From Natrinema gelatinilyticum (GTDB lineage Archaea; Halobacteriota; Halobacteria; Halobacteriales; Natrialbaceae): a stretch of 64,000 bases of DNA. Each line of letters opens with the position of its first letter. Position 1 is the first letter of the stretch. The stretch covers positions 1 through 64,000 of the forward strand of contig NZ_CP100756.1 of NCBI RefSeq assembly GCF_024266705.1. Direction: 5' to 3'. A program made the position numbers and the translations under genes. Below are positions 44,651-53,463 of this stretch, piece after piece. The notes under the pieces are model-generated. The model searched no databases. It saw only the letters and a list, made by a program, of their open reading frames with translations, and was not told the origin of the DNA.

Positions 44651-45520
44651 TCAGGCGACCCGTGACGGCGGGACGAGCATGACGTTCCCGCTCGCACGGG
44701 CGACGACGTCCTCGGAGACGCTGCCGAGTAACAGTCGACGGAGCCTGCTGTGGCCCCGTGACCCGACAAGAATCGTCGTCGGTTCGTATTCGGCCTCCGC
44801 GGCGAGGATCTCGTCGGCCGGATCCCCCGCACGAACGTCGATGCGGGTCTCGATCCCCCACTCCTCGAGCCGATCTGCTGACTCCTCGAGTCGCTCGCTG
44901 GGGTCGTGCTCCTCGCCGGTAGACGGATCCGGTGGCGTTCTGACGTGGACCAGCGTGACCTCCTGTGTCGCGTGGTGCAGGTACGAAAACGCGTCGAACG
45001 CGCGCTCCGCGGTCGTGGAGAAGTCAGTCGCGTACAATATTCGTCGAAACAGGTGCTCCCTGACGACGTCCGGTTCCTCGGCGCCCCGTTCGATCCGATT
45101 GACGAGCAGTGGTGTCACGGTCGTTCGTGCGACGTTGCGCGCGGTCGATCCGATGACCCGGTTCTCGAGCGGGCTCGTCCCTCGAGAGCCGACGACGGTC
45201 AGACTCGCGCCAATCGCCTCGGCTAACCCGTTGATACGCCTGTACGGGGTGCCTCGCACGACGTGTGTCTCGACGTCGAAGCCGGCCGATTTGATGACGC
45301 GACGGTAGCGATCGATGGACCGCTTGCGTCTCTCATCGAAGTCGATACCGGGCATCCCGACGTGGACGTTGGACGGAATCACTGTCACGAGATTGATCTC
45401 CTCGATACCGATCCGACCGAGACACTCGAGACAGGTCTCGTTCTCGATCGTCGCTTCGCTTGCTGCCGATAGGTCTGTCGCACACACCGCGTTCATATCT
45501 GTCGTTCGTTCTCCACCCAT
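44651..45520 (-). CDS. universal stress protein, two Usp domains
   Basis: The 289-residue protein has two UspA units. The first starts MNAVCATDLSAASEATIEN and ends with the ATP motif GSRGTSPLENRVIGST near residue 115. The second begins RRILYATDFSTTAERAF near 155 and has GSRGHSRLRRLLLGSVS near 262. Each G-2x-G-9x-G(S/T) motif fits ATP-binding Usp. It is convergent with the CCC1-like gene. I chose the ATG at 45520 because the longer frame to 45667 adds basic residues unlike the family. Confidence 0.88.
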   Translation of the reverse strand: MGGERTTDMNAVCATDLSAASEATIENETCLECLGRIGIEEINLVTVIPSNVHVGMPGIDFDERRKRSIDRYRRVIKSAGFDVETHVVRGTPYRRINGLAEAIGASLTVVGSRGTSPLENRVIGSTARNVARTTVTPLLVNRIERGAEEPDVVREHLFRRILYATDFSTTAERAFDAFSYLHHATQEVTLVHVRTPPDPSTGEEHDPSERLEESADRLEEWGIETRIDVRAGDPADEILAAEAEYEPTTILVGSRGHSRLRRLLLGSVSEDVVARASGNVMLVPPSRVA

Positions 45521-46126
45521 ACTATTGTTTCCCGACCCCAATATCGTACGGGTCCGTGGGTACTTCGACTGACTGACTCGACCGCCGTTGACGGCAGCGA
45601 CCGAGCGGTTCCGCGATGTTGTATCCGAGAATCCCGGCCGCGGCCACGCTGTTCGACGCTTTCTCACCCTCAGTAGACGGCGTCCGATGCGTCGGTACGC
45701 TGCCTCTGCCTGGCGGTGGTCCGTCGTCGTGTGAATCGACTACTTCGTCGTCGACACGGGCCGAATCAGTTCAGTATAGACACGGTGGATGCGATGGGGT
45801 GACACCGCGGTCGTCCCACCACTGCTTCACGACGGCGCGTATGGCGCATGTATCGCGTCGAACACGGTCGAAACCGCCGATGTGGGAGCGGCGATTTCTC
45901 AGTCGTATTGCTACTCCGTGGTGGCTCGGTCGGCACCATTCGTCGCCGGACTCGAGGCGTGTCAGTCTCGGAAGCGGAGACTGCGGGCAGAGATACGTCG
46001 CGCGTGCTCTCAGCGTCGCTCGTCTCTGTCACGGTCGCGTCCGACGTAGTAACGACGGACACGGAGACTACACGTGCCAGACTGCTGACTGGCGTGTGGT
46101 CTCGATCCATGGAGTTGGTCGTCGAA
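45521..46126. other. non-coding stretch of about 600 bp
   Basis: No acceptable gene on either strand. Frames here are serine- or arginine-rich and lack the D/E-rich composition of real genes in this window. The promoter of the HTH gene at 46185 lies at its right edge. The left part presumably holds the Usp promoter. Confidence 0.4.
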
Positions 46127-46155
46127 ATTGCACAATACTCACAAAACCCTTTTAT
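46127..46155 (+). promoter_or_regulatory. promoter and candidate operator of the HTH regulator gene
   Basis: ATTGCACAAT (46127-46136), an inverted-repeat motif of form ATTG-YR-CAAT, lies 12 nt ahead of the TATA-like CTTTTAT (46149-46155). The BRE-like CACAAAACC stands between them. The ATG is 30 nt after the TATA box, so the transcript is near leaderless. The motif recurs at 48461-48475 and, as a half, ahead of tusA. Confidence 0.45.
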
Positions 46156-46184
46156 CGGTTCGGGCCCTCCCTTGAGACAGTACC

Positions 46185-46586
46185 ATGGCAAATTCAATGG
46201 CGGAACAACTGCAGCAGGATATGGTCTGCGAAGGGTTACTGGAGTGCGTCCACGGCCTCAAACAGCTCGATAAAGATTGCTTTAGGGTAATGGTCGGCAG
46301 TGAGAAGCCGTTGACGATCGACGAGGTCGCCGAGAAGGTCGACCGCGAGCGGTCGACCGCCTACCGGTCGATCCAGCGCCTGCTCCAGAGCGGGTTCATC
46401 CAGAAAGAGCAGATCAACTACGATCAGGGCGGCTACTATCACGTCTACCGTCCGACCGATCCGTCCCAGATCGCAAGCGACATGCAGCGGATGTTGAACG
46501 ACTGGTACGCGAAGATGGGTCAACTCATCCAGGAGTTCGAGGACAAATACGAGCAGGCCGACGGTGTAGCCACCATCGAGGGATAA
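46185..46586 (+). CDS. winged-HTH regulator with three cysteines, OxsR/TrmB-like
   Basis: The 133-residue protein has a winged helix-turn-helix: PLTIDEVAEKVDRERSTAYR near 43-62, then IQRLLQSGFIQKEQ, with a wing of GGYYHVYRP near 85-93. A C-terminal coiled coil (MLNDWYAKMGQLIQEFEDKY) follows. Three cysteines lie early in the protein (MVCEGLLECVHG, KDCFRV). The layout resembles thiol-sensing haloarchaeal regulators such as OxsR of Haloferax, but I cannot confirm orthology. Confidence 0.78.
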   Translation: MANSMAEQLQQDMVCEGLLECVHGLKQLDKDCFRVMVGSEKPLTIDEVAEKVDRERSTAYRSIQRLLQSGFIQKEQINYDQGGYYHVYRPTDPSQIASDMQRMLNDWYAKMGQLIQEFEDKYEQADGVATIEG

Positions 46587-46814
46587 GGCCTCTCCAGGAT
46601 CCCGCACACGTGACCGACCGGTCCGCCAAGCACGATGCTCGCGCTAATCGGGGATGCGGGTCAGTTTGAGAGCCACTACGTCCGGCAGCCGCGTCGATCG
46701 GGCGGCACTCGAGAGACGGGACCGCCGGTCCGAACAGTGGCTGAAATGAACCTCGCGTTCCAACACATGTGAGACGGGCGCGAGAGAAACGATGTGACGT
46801 CCGGCTCGCGGGCC
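46587..46814. other. intergenic stretch before palindromic element copy 4
   Basis: Nothing coding is seen between the HTH gene and element copy 4. Together with the element the gene-free gap is about 310 bp. Confidence 0.4.
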
Positions 46815-46899
46815 TCATTCGGTCTGCGATACCGATGTGCCGGCGTACCCACAGGACGGTCGGGGTTGCTCCAGAACTGACGGACGGCAGTCCGTATCA
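46815..46899 (-). repeat. dispersed palindromic element, copy 4
   Basis: Core 46818-46896 (79 bp), on the minus strand beginning TGATACGGACTGC and ending CAGACCGAATGA. The outer repeats are less perfect than in other copies. The inner stem is altered to GGAGCAACCCC against GTGGGTACGCC, shared with copy 5 at 50654. The TGA at 46897-46899 (complement) is the stop codon of the Yip1-like gene. Confidence 0.82.
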
Positions 46900-47551
46900 G
46901 AGAAGGCCGACGAGCCGTATGAGAAACGCGATTGTGACAGGGATGCCCACGGTAAGCATCACGTTACGGCGGGAAATGTCGTGTAGTTGTTCCATTGCAA
47001 CGGTCCAGATGGCACCACTCCATACTAACAGAACCAATCCCAGGATACCGCTACCGAGGAGTATCGGATCGTTTTGTAACTCCCGGAAGGCGTCCTGTGC
47101 GGCTTGCGTCGATTTCGGGAGTGACACGCCAGAGAACACGTAGTATGCGGCGATCGCCCCGCTGAACTTCTCGACGAGCAGCGGAATGAATCCCCACCCG
47201 GTGAACGAGAAGGTATGCTTGATCGACCCGGTCCCGCCGAATGCGAAGCGCGCGATGAGATAGAATACGACGCTGTACAGTATCCACGCCAGTAATACGA
47301 CACCGAATGCGATGGCGATCCCGAAGAATGCCGAGACCGAACCGATCGTCTCAGCGGTTGATTCGTTTAATTGTTCGCCTTGGGCTTGAGCGGAATCAGA
47401 CACGAATTGGCCCGTCAGTTCAGCACCCGGGATCGCACCGACTCCTGCGACGATGGCTGTTAGAACGACGATAAGCAGCGGAATGAGGATTCCGGGGGTT
47501 ACTGACACGTCGACGAAAAAACTCGCTCGGATTAGTGAGTATTCCTACCAT
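46897..47551 (-). CDS. Yip1-domain membrane protein with a probable frameshift at its start
   Basis: The open frame 46897-47508 (203 residues from a GTG) has about five membrane spans, including PGILIPLLIVVLTAIVAGVG, GIAIAFGVVLLAWILYSVVFYLIA and FTGWGFIPLLVEK, as in archaeal Yip1-like proteins. Just upstream, the alternate frame starts MVGILTNPSEFF at 47551, a natural N-terminus for this family. Removing one base from the six-A run 47516-47521 joins MVGILTNPSEFF to VDVSVTPGI in frame. Either a genuine frameshift or a sequencing error is possible; the GTG start would otherwise lose the family N-terminus. Confidence 0.7.
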
Positions 47552-47932
47552 CGGCTAAAAATATTGTAGGTCAATATTAATATTTTGTTTATGGATATTG
47601 GTCGAATTAAAACCTCCGTGTCGATGGAGAGGACCACTGACCGCCCCCCACGCGAACGCCCCAGTGGAACTCCTCGTGCCCGAGAGGCGAAGTTCGCATC
47701 AGTACTGACGGGAGTCAGAGCCTGGCCAGTCCAAATCACCTGGTAAAAACGGTGTGTTCTCGAGACCGCAGAGAGAGCGGTCGATGGATCCCTTCGAATG
47801 AATCGTGCCACTCTCGAGATCGGTCCATCGCACACGACAGTTTCACTCGAGTGACAACCGAGCCAGGTGAACTGTCAGTTCGATACCGGCCAGCAACTAT
47901 AGCGCTCGTCGTGGGAGGTACGAGGGGATATC
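47552..47932. other. intergenic stretch between the Yip1-like and CBS genes
   Basis: 380 bp. The region next to 47552 is A/T-rich (about 47555-47610) and looks like the promoter of the divergent Yip1-like gene. No gene is seen; open frames here are shadows. Confidence 0.4.
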
Positions 47933-48355
47933 ATGCCAGTCGAAAACCTCGCCCGAAGCGACGTGATTTCGGCCACGACCGACGAATCGATTTACGAACT
48001 CGCATCGACGATGGACGACGAATCCGTCGGCAGCGTCGTCATCACCGACGACGGGATGCCGGTCGGCATCGTCACCGATCGAGACCTGATGAGGCACGTG
48101 CTCGCGGAGCAAACCGATCCCGACGACGTCGTCGCGGGAGACGTGATGTCGGAGGATCTGTGCACGATCGAACACGACGCCGGCTTCTATCAGGCGACGG
48201 AAATGATGAGCGAGCACGGGGTCAGAAGACTTCCGGTCACCGGTTCGGACGGCGAACTCGCGGGAATCATCACGATAGACGACCTGAACGAACTGCTTGC
48301 GGACGAACATCAGGAACTGGCGGAGATTATCCGGAAACAACGACCGCCGTACTGA
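47933..48355 (+). CDS. CBS-domain pair protein
   Basis: The 140-residue protein has two CBS domains: residues about 10-58 (SATTDESIYELASTMDDESV, then GMPVGIVTDRDLM) and 70-125 (GFYQATEMMSEHGVRRLPVT, then GELAGIITIDDL). CBS pairs bind adenosine nucleotides as energy sensors, usually next to an effector domain that is missing here. The context of stress genes supports a regulatory role. Start ATG is 13 nt after an A/T-poor region; no clear promoter motif. Confidence 0.92.
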   Translation: MPVENLARSDVISATTDESIYELASTMDDESVGSVVITDDGMPVGIVTDRDLMRHVLAEQTDPDDVVAGDVMSEDLCTIEHDAGFYQATEMMSEHGVRRLPVTGSDGELAGIITIDDLNELLADEHQELAEIIRKQRPPY

Positions 48356-48460
48356 GCGTCTGACGGCAGATACCGACCGATCGCAACCGGTGGTCTCGTT
48401 TTCTGCTGACGGCGCGAGAGTCGACCACAGTGTGCACCGAACGGATTCCGGAATTATATT

Positions 48461-48475
48461 GTGCAATTATTGCAC
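48461..48475. promoter_or_regulatory. 15-bp perfect palindrome upstream of trxA
   Basis: GTGCAAT-T-ATTGCAC, 7 + 1 + 7. It overlaps ATTGTGCAAT (48459-48468), the reverse complement of the ATTGCACAAT ahead of the HTH gene at 46185. It lies 126 bp before the trxA TATA box, in a 277-bp gene-free gap. Confidence 0.5.
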
Positions 48476-48600
48476 TACAAAGGTCAATGGAACCCGTCTG
48501 TGTCTGGATAATTTTCTGCTCATACCGGAACTTTCCCAGCATCTCGCAATCTTTTCCGAGGGTTGCGGAGAGAGAGAGTATTGTATTGTAAACACAAAAC

Positions 48601-48607
48601 CTTTAAA
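48601..48607 (+). promoter_or_regulatory. TATA-like box of trxA
   Basis: CTTTAAA, preceded by the BRE-like CACAAAAC, which is nearly the same as the sequence ahead of the HTH regulator's TATA box. The trxA ATG follows 25 nt later, so the transcript is probably leaderless and the ATG at 48633 is supported. Confidence 0.5.
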
Positions 48608-48632
48608 CACTCCTGGTTCGTACGTGGGAGTG

Positions 48633-48995
48633 ATGGCAACTGATGCATACGGCAGCGACTCCGAACGATCGACCGACGAACCGATCTATATCGATGGTGC
48701 GAGCCACCTCGATGACGTCGTTGACGAACACGACGTCGTCCTCGCGGACTTCTACGCCGACTGGTGTGGTCCCTGCAAGATGATCGAGCCCGTCCTCGAG
48801 CGGCTGGCAGCCGAGACGGACGCGGTGATCGCCAAGATAGACGTCGACCAAAACCAGCAGCTCGCCGGGGCCTACGGCGTCCGTGGGGTTCCGACGCTCG
48901 CGTTCTTCGCGGGCGGCGAGCAGGTCGAACAACACACCGGGGTCCTCCCGGCGGACCGTCTGCGAACGATGATCGAGGGATACGCGAACGAATGA
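48633..48995 (+). CDS. trxA: thioredoxin
   Basis: The 120-residue protein has the thioredoxin active site WCGPCK near residue 48, within ADFYADWCGPCKM, then the cis-proline in GVRGVPTLAFF near 90. Reduces protein disulfides with TrxB in the cytoplasm. The stop codon overlaps the ATG of trxB, so the two are translationally coupled. I chose the ATG at 48633, 25 nt after the TATA box; a GTG four codons upstream is less likely. Confidence 0.93.
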   Translation: MATDAYGSDSERSTDEPIYIDGASHLDDVVDEHDVVLADFYADWCGPCKMIEPVLERLAAETDAVIAKIDVDQNQQLAGAYGVRGVPTLAFFAGGEQVEQHTGVLPADRLRTMIEGYANE

Positions 48996-50038
48996 ATGAG
49001 GAATCGGGCCGATCCACGTCCGTCAGAGACGTCGTTATCGTCGGGTCCGGCGTTGCCGGTCTCTCGGCGGCAGTCTACGCCGCGCGAGCCGACCTCGAGC
49101 CGCTGGTCCTCGAGGGTCCGGAACCTGGCGGCCAGCTAACGCTGACGACCGACGTGGAAAACTACCTCGGCTTCCCCGAGGGAGTCGGTGGGATGGAACT
49201 GATCCAGCGCGGAAAGGATCAGGCCCGGAACTTCGGTGCCGAATTCAGCCACGGGAGGGTCGAGCGTGCGAGCCTCGACGAGCGCCCGTTCGAACTCGAC
49301 CTCGCGAACGGCGACACGCTTCGAGCGCGGTCGCTGATCGTCGCGACGGGCGCGAGCGCTCGCTGGGTCGGGGCCGAAAATGAGGACGAACTGATGGGGT
49401 ATGGCCTCTCGACGTGTGCGACCTGCGATGGCGCGTTCCACCGCGGCGACGACGTCCTCGTGATCGGGGGCGGCGACAGCGCGATGGAGGAAGCGCTCTT
49501 CCTCACAAAGTTCGCCGACAGCGTGACGATCGTTCACCGGCGTGACGAACTGCGCGCCTCCGACATCATGGCCCGCAGGGCCCGCGAGCACGAGACGATT
49601 TCATTCCGCTGGAACACCGAACTGCTCGAGATTCACGGCTCGCAGGACGACGGCGTGACGGGGGTGACGCTCGTCCGACACCCTGACGGCCACCCGAAAG
49701 AGAAGATCGACGCAGGCGAGGACGTCGAGTACGAGACGGTCGACGTCGGCGGCATCTTCTACGGCGTCGGCCACGTCCCGAACACGGACTTCCTTGCGGA
49801 CACCGCCGTCGAACTCGACGACGCCGGACACGTGGGAACGCTTGATGGGCGGACGACCGAAACCTCGGTCGACGGTGTCTTCGGTGCCGGCGACGTGATG
49901 GACCCCGAGTACAGACAGGCCATCACAGCCGCAGGGACCGGAAGCATGGCCGCACTCGACGCGGAGACGTGGCTCGAGGAACGAGCAGTAGCGGAGACGC
50001 AGCCGGGGTCCGTCGTCGAGATGGAAGCAGACGATTAA
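48992..50038 (+). CDS. trxB: thioredoxin reductase
   Basis: The 348-residue flavoprotein has the FAD-binding motif VVIVGSGVAGLSAAVYAARA near residue 14, the redox-active CATCDG near 144, and the NAD(P)H-binding GGGDSAMEEALFL near 162. GVFGAGDVMDPEYRQAITAAG near 288 completes the FAD site. NADPH or NADH preference is not decided from sequence. Its start overlaps the trxA stop. Confidence 0.93.
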   Translation: MNEESGRSTSVRDVVIVGSGVAGLSAAVYAARADLEPLVLEGPEPGGQLTLTTDVENYLGFPEGVGGMELIQRGKDQARNFGAEFSHGRVERASLDERPFELDLANGDTLRARSLIVATGASARWVGAENEDELMGYGLSTCATCDGAFHRGDDVLVIGGGDSAMEEALFLTKFADSVTIVHRRDELRASDIMARRAREHETISFRWNTELLEIHGSQDDGVTGVTLVRHPDGHPKEKIDAGEDVEYETVDVGGIFYGVGHVPNTDFLADTAVELDDAGHVGTLDGRTTETSVDGVFGAGDVMDPEYRQAITAAGTGSMAALDAETWLEERAVAETQPGSVVEMEADD

Positions 50039-50195
50039 CGCAGTCGACCGGCCTGTGCATCGGTGGGGGCAAATTCTCGCCTCGCCTATCGGGATTCGTA
50101 TCGGCGGCTGTTACGTCGGCATCTTCTACCGGCGACTCCCGTTTCCGACGGATCGGTAACTTATATGTCTCGCCCGGTGGTGGATGGCCCCGTCC

Positions 50196-50600
50196 ATGTA
50201 CGATACGATCCTCGTCGCGACGGACGGAAGCGATCCCGCCACTCGGGCCGCCGATCAGGCAATCGACCTCGCGTCGACGTTCGACGCCGACCTCCACGCG
50301 CTGTACGTCGTCGACACGCGACGGTACGGGAGTTCGATGATGGCGGACGCGGATGCGGTCGCCGAGGACCTGAAAGAGCAGGGGCAGGAAATTCTGGCGG
50401 ACATCGCGTCCCGGGCCGACGTCGATGTGACGACCGACGTTCGAAGCGGACAGCCCTCTCGGCAGATCGGTGACTACGCGGACGAGATCGATGCCGACCT
50501 GGTGGTCATCGGCAATCGCGGCCTCACGTCCGGTGGCGAAATCGGGAGCACCGCCGAACGAGTCGTCAGGTACGTTAACCGTCCCGTAATCACGGCCTGA
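50196..50600 (+). CDS. universal stress protein, single domain
   Basis: The 134-residue protein starts MYDTILVATDGSDPATRAAD, with the ATP motif VIGNRGLTSGGEIGSTAERV near 108-127. A typical ATP-binding UspA. It follows trxB by 157 bp and lies ahead of palindromic element copy 5. The ATG at 50196 begins the family strand exactly. Confidence 0.92.
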   Translation: MYDTILVATDGSDPATRAADQAIDLASTFDADLHALYVVDTRRYGSSMMADADAVAEDLKEQGQEILADIASRADVDVTTDVRSGQPSRQIGDYADEIDADLVVIGNRGLTSGGEIGSTAERVVRYVNRPVITA

Positions 50601-50653
50601 GGCGTGTTAGCTGGGGAAGAGAGTGTTACAGAAGATCACCCCCGTGTTGATTA

Positions 50654-50731
50654 TACGGACTGCTGTACTCAGTTCCGGAGCACCCGCGACCGTCCTGTGG
50701 GTACGCCGGCACATCGGTACAGCAGACCGTA
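50654..50731 (+). repeat. dispersed palindromic element, copy 5
   Basis: Core 78 bp. The outer repeats are intact: TACGGACTGCTGTA and TACAGCAGACCGTA. The inner stem has the GTGGGTACGCCGG variant also seen in copy 4. Unlike the other four copies, no TGA brackets it (TTA on the left, CAT on the right). It lies 53 bp after a universal stress gene stop. Confidence 0.82.
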
Positions 50732-50882
50732 CATACCCTCTTTTGTGGTGAGTAGTCGACCAGCCATTCTGGTCCTGTAATAGGTTTATCACAGCTGTTC
50801 AATATCTATGACGCCCTCGGGGAAGCGAACGTGAGAGACGGCATCCATCGAAATTATTGATCGAGAGCGAGAACCGATACCC

Positions 50883-51380
50883 ATGACGTTCGTCGTTCCA
50901 TTTGACGGATCCGTTCTCGCAGAAGCCGCCCTCGTTCGGGCCATCGAATACGGTGACGCGCTCGACGAGGACGTAACCGTCGTTTCGGTGATCCCCGAAC
51001 GAACGCGATACGCACGAGAGAAGGGCTGGATCGGCGAGGACGAGGAGTACGACATCCCGGCTGTGGTCGACCGGCTTCGAGACCAGGTTCGATCGATCGC
51101 TCCCGATGCGACGTTCGCATACGAACGAATTCGGGAGTTCCCGCCGGAATCCCAGCTTGCGGATCACATCGAGCGACTGGTTCTCGAACACGACCCGAGC
51201 GTCGTCTTCCTCGGGAGCGACAACGTCGGCCGCGTCGTGACCCCACTGACGAGTGTGGGGGTCCACGTCGCCGCCGACGAGGCCTACGACGTCCTCATCG
51301 TTCGACATCGGCATCCGCCCAAACTCGAGGCAATCGACCAGCACGCAGACTTCTACGACGACACGGACTCGGTATCGTAG
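50883..51380 (+). CDS. Usp-like protein with degenerate ATP motif
   Basis: The 165-residue protein has the Usp fold at its N-terminus (FVVPFDGSVLAEAALVRAIE) and CBS-free helices later. The G-2x-G-9x-G(S/T) signature is replaced by FLGSDNVGRVVTPLTSVGVH near residue 109, so nucleotide binding is doubtful. Such non-ATP Usp paralogues are known. A single gene between element copy 5 and an HTH gene on the opposite strand. Confidence 0.82.
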   Translation: MTFVVPFDGSVLAEAALVRAIEYGDALDEDVTVVSVIPERTRYAREKGWIGEDEEYDIPAVVDRLRDQVRSIAPDATFAYERIREFPPESQLADHIERLVLEHDPSVVFLGSDNVGRVVTPLTSVGVHVAADEAYDVLIVRHRHPPKLEAIDQHADFYDDTDSVS

Positions 51381-51439
51381 GATCCGTCAGCGGGACGTTC
51401 GACTCGGTCGTGGCCGGGTCGCGCTGCAGCCGGTCCGAT

Positions 51440-51769
51440 TCACACCGTCGTCTGTTCGATCAACCCGAGAACGCTCGAGACGAGTTCGCACTCGTAATAT
51501 CGGATCGTCTCGGTACGGGCATCGTACTCGACCAGCCCGTGATCCTCGAGTAACGGCAAGTGGACGTGAGCGAGTTCGAGTGCCCAGTCGTCGTCAGTCG
51601 TCGGTACCGAATCGAGCAGCGTCTCGCGGTCCATCCAGTTTCCTGATGCCGATTCCAGAACTGCGATCACCGATCGACGACGGGAGTCAGCGAGCAGCGA
51701 CAGGATCTCGTCGACCTTGCACGTACATCGGATGGCTCCGTCCGAATAGCGGATCTGGCACTCGCACAT
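51440..51769 (-). CDS. small winged-HTH protein with CxC/CxC N-terminus, DUF7344-like
   Basis: The 109-residue protein starts MCECQIRYSDGAIRCTCKVD, giving two C-x-C pairs spaced 10 residues apart, a possible metal or redox site. The winged helix follows: EILSLLADSRRRSVIAVLES, then a linker, LELAHVHLPLLEDHGLVEYD and ETIRYYEC. This is the same pattern as the gene at 19148. I chose the ATG at 51769; an upstream in-frame ATG at 51898 adds 43 residues of unclear value. Confidence 0.72.
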   Translation of the reverse strand: MCECQIRYSDGAIRCTCKVDEILSLLADSRRRSVIAVLESASGNWMDRETLLDSVPTTDDDWALELAHVHLPLLEDHGLVEYDARTETIRYYECELVSSVLGLIEQTTV

Positions 51770-51944
51770 GATCTTCAGTACTCCTCGAATCGACGTCGGT
51801 GAATAAAGCCGCACAGCGTGTTCCCACGAACTGAAAGCAACCGGCGTTTCGGACAGTTCATCGAGCAAGATAGTTCTGCGGGCCGCCCGATCGATCACGG
51901 ACGACAGCGTACTATTATCGGTCTAATCGTCGTCAGAAAACCGC

Positions 51945-53327
51945 ATGCGCTATCTCGAGATCACGGTTCCGAAGGGACGTCGACAGGCCGTCATCGAGAT
52001 CCTCGAAGCGGAGGGAGTCGATTACGTCGTCAGCGACGAGACGAGCGACAGGGGATACACCGCAGTCATCCGATTCCCACTTCCGACGCGGGCCGTCGAG
52101 CCGGTACTCGATCAGCTGGCCGAGGCCGGGATCGACGACGCGCGCGTCGTCGTCATCGACGCGGAGGCGGTCATCTCGCGGGATTTCGACGACCTGCTGG
52201 AGCGCTACAGCCACGGCGGGACGGGCGAGCGAACCTCGCGCCAGGTTCTGCGGACGAAAGCCGACGAGCTCACACCCGCATTTTCGACGTACCTCGTCAT
52301 GTTGGTGATCAGCGCCGTCGTCGCCACGTCGGGCCTGCTATTGGACTCGCCGGCCGTCGTCGTCGGGTCGATGGTCATCGCGCCGCTGCTCGGTCCCGCA
52401 CTCGCCGCCAACGTCGGTATCGTTACCGCCGACGACCACCTTCGAACCACTGGATTTCGCTACCAACTCGTCGGCATCGCCGTCGTTATCGGGGCCTCAA
52501 CTGTCCTCGCGCTGCTCGCCCGGCTCGCCGGTCTCGAGCCCGCGGGGGTCGACATCGTGATCGTCGCCGAACTGGAAGAGCGAGTTTCACCGAATCTCCT
52601 CTCGCTGGCCGTCGCACTGGGCGCCGGTGTCGCTGGAATCCTGAGCCTCACGAGGGGGTTCTCGGAGGCGATCGTCGGTGTGATGATCGCAGCCGCGCTC
52701 ATTCCACCCGCGAGCGCCGTCGGGATTACGGCCGCGTGGGGGATGGACGGCGCCGCGATCGGTGCGTTCGTCCTCGTCGTCGTCAACGTTCTGTCGATTA
52801 ACGCCGCAGCGCTGGTCACGCTGTGGATCGCGGGCTATCGACCCCAGGGGCTCTTCGAGGTGTCCCCCTCGCGCAGGCCGACGATCACGTACGCGGCGGT
52901 TTTCGGCATTACACTGCTCGTGCTCGCCGCTCCCCTCGCCGGCATCACGCTGCTCGAGATACGTACGACGCAACTGAAATCGACCGCCGAGGAAGAGGTC
53001 GCTACCGTCGTCGATGGCTCGGAGTATCACGCGGGAGAGGATTCGGTCGAGGTGATCCTGAACGACGACTATCCGGTCCAATCGATCGACCGCATCGTCG
53101 TCACGGTCACCGGGCGTGATCCCGGCCCGCATCCGACGCTCGGGGATCGAATTTACGAGAACATTTCGGCTCACGTGTCGGGTCCGCTCGTGGTCGAAGT
53201 TCAGTACATCGTCGCCGAGCGCCACGGGAACCGAACCGGCGAGCGACGGGTCGTCCACACCACGGGCGGGATTCGTGACCGGAGCCTCGAGCGAGTCAGA
53301 GACAGGGGTCGACGGCCGGTACACTGA
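51945..53327 (+). CDS. DUF389 (TIGR00341-type) membrane protein, copy B
   Basis: The 460-residue protein has the same order as the copy at 41283: N-terminal MRYLEITVPKGRRQAVIEIL, then VISRDFDDLLERYS near residue 78. The membrane core has SPAVVVGSMVIAPLLGPAL near 135, GIAVVIGASTVLALLARL, and later hydrophobic segments to about 335. A soluble C-terminal domain follows. Function unknown. Located near a cluster of universal stress genes. Confidence 0.88.
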   Translation: MRYLEITVPKGRRQAVIEILEAEGVDYVVSDETSDRGYTAVIRFPLPTRAVEPVLDQLAEAGIDDARVVVIDAEAVISRDFDDLLERYSHGGTGERTSRQVLRTKADELTPAFSTYLVMLVISAVVATSGLLLDSPAVVVGSMVIAPLLGPALAANVGIVTADDHLRTTGFRYQLVGIAVVIGASTVLALLARLAGLEPAGVDIVIVAELEERVSPNLLSLAVALGAGVAGILSLTRGFSEAIVGVMIAAALIPPASAVGITAAWGMDGAAIGAFVLVVVNVLSINAAALVTLWIAGYRPQGLFEVSPSRRPTITYAAVFGITLLVLAAPLAGITLLEIRTTQLKSTAEEEVATVVDGSEYHAGEDSVEVILNDDYPVQSIDRIVVTVTGRDPGPHPTLGDRIYENISAHVSGPLVVEVQYIVAERHGNRTGERRVVHTTGGIRDRSLERVRDRGRRPVH

Positions 53328-53463
53328 CGCGTCCGCAGTGAGAATCCGATTCTCAGTGCCCCGCCCAGCGCATCTCCCATGCACAGAGCCTCCAGCCTCC
53401 GATTCTCGGCGTTACCCGCTCACAGAACGCCACTCGTGGGACCTCCCACGGTATCGCGGACGG

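Noticed and set aside
45616..46290. 224-codon plus-strand frame in the gap before the HTH gene
   Set aside because: Composition is serine/arginine/cysteine-rich and unlike real genes here. It overlaps the HTH gene start and its promoter.
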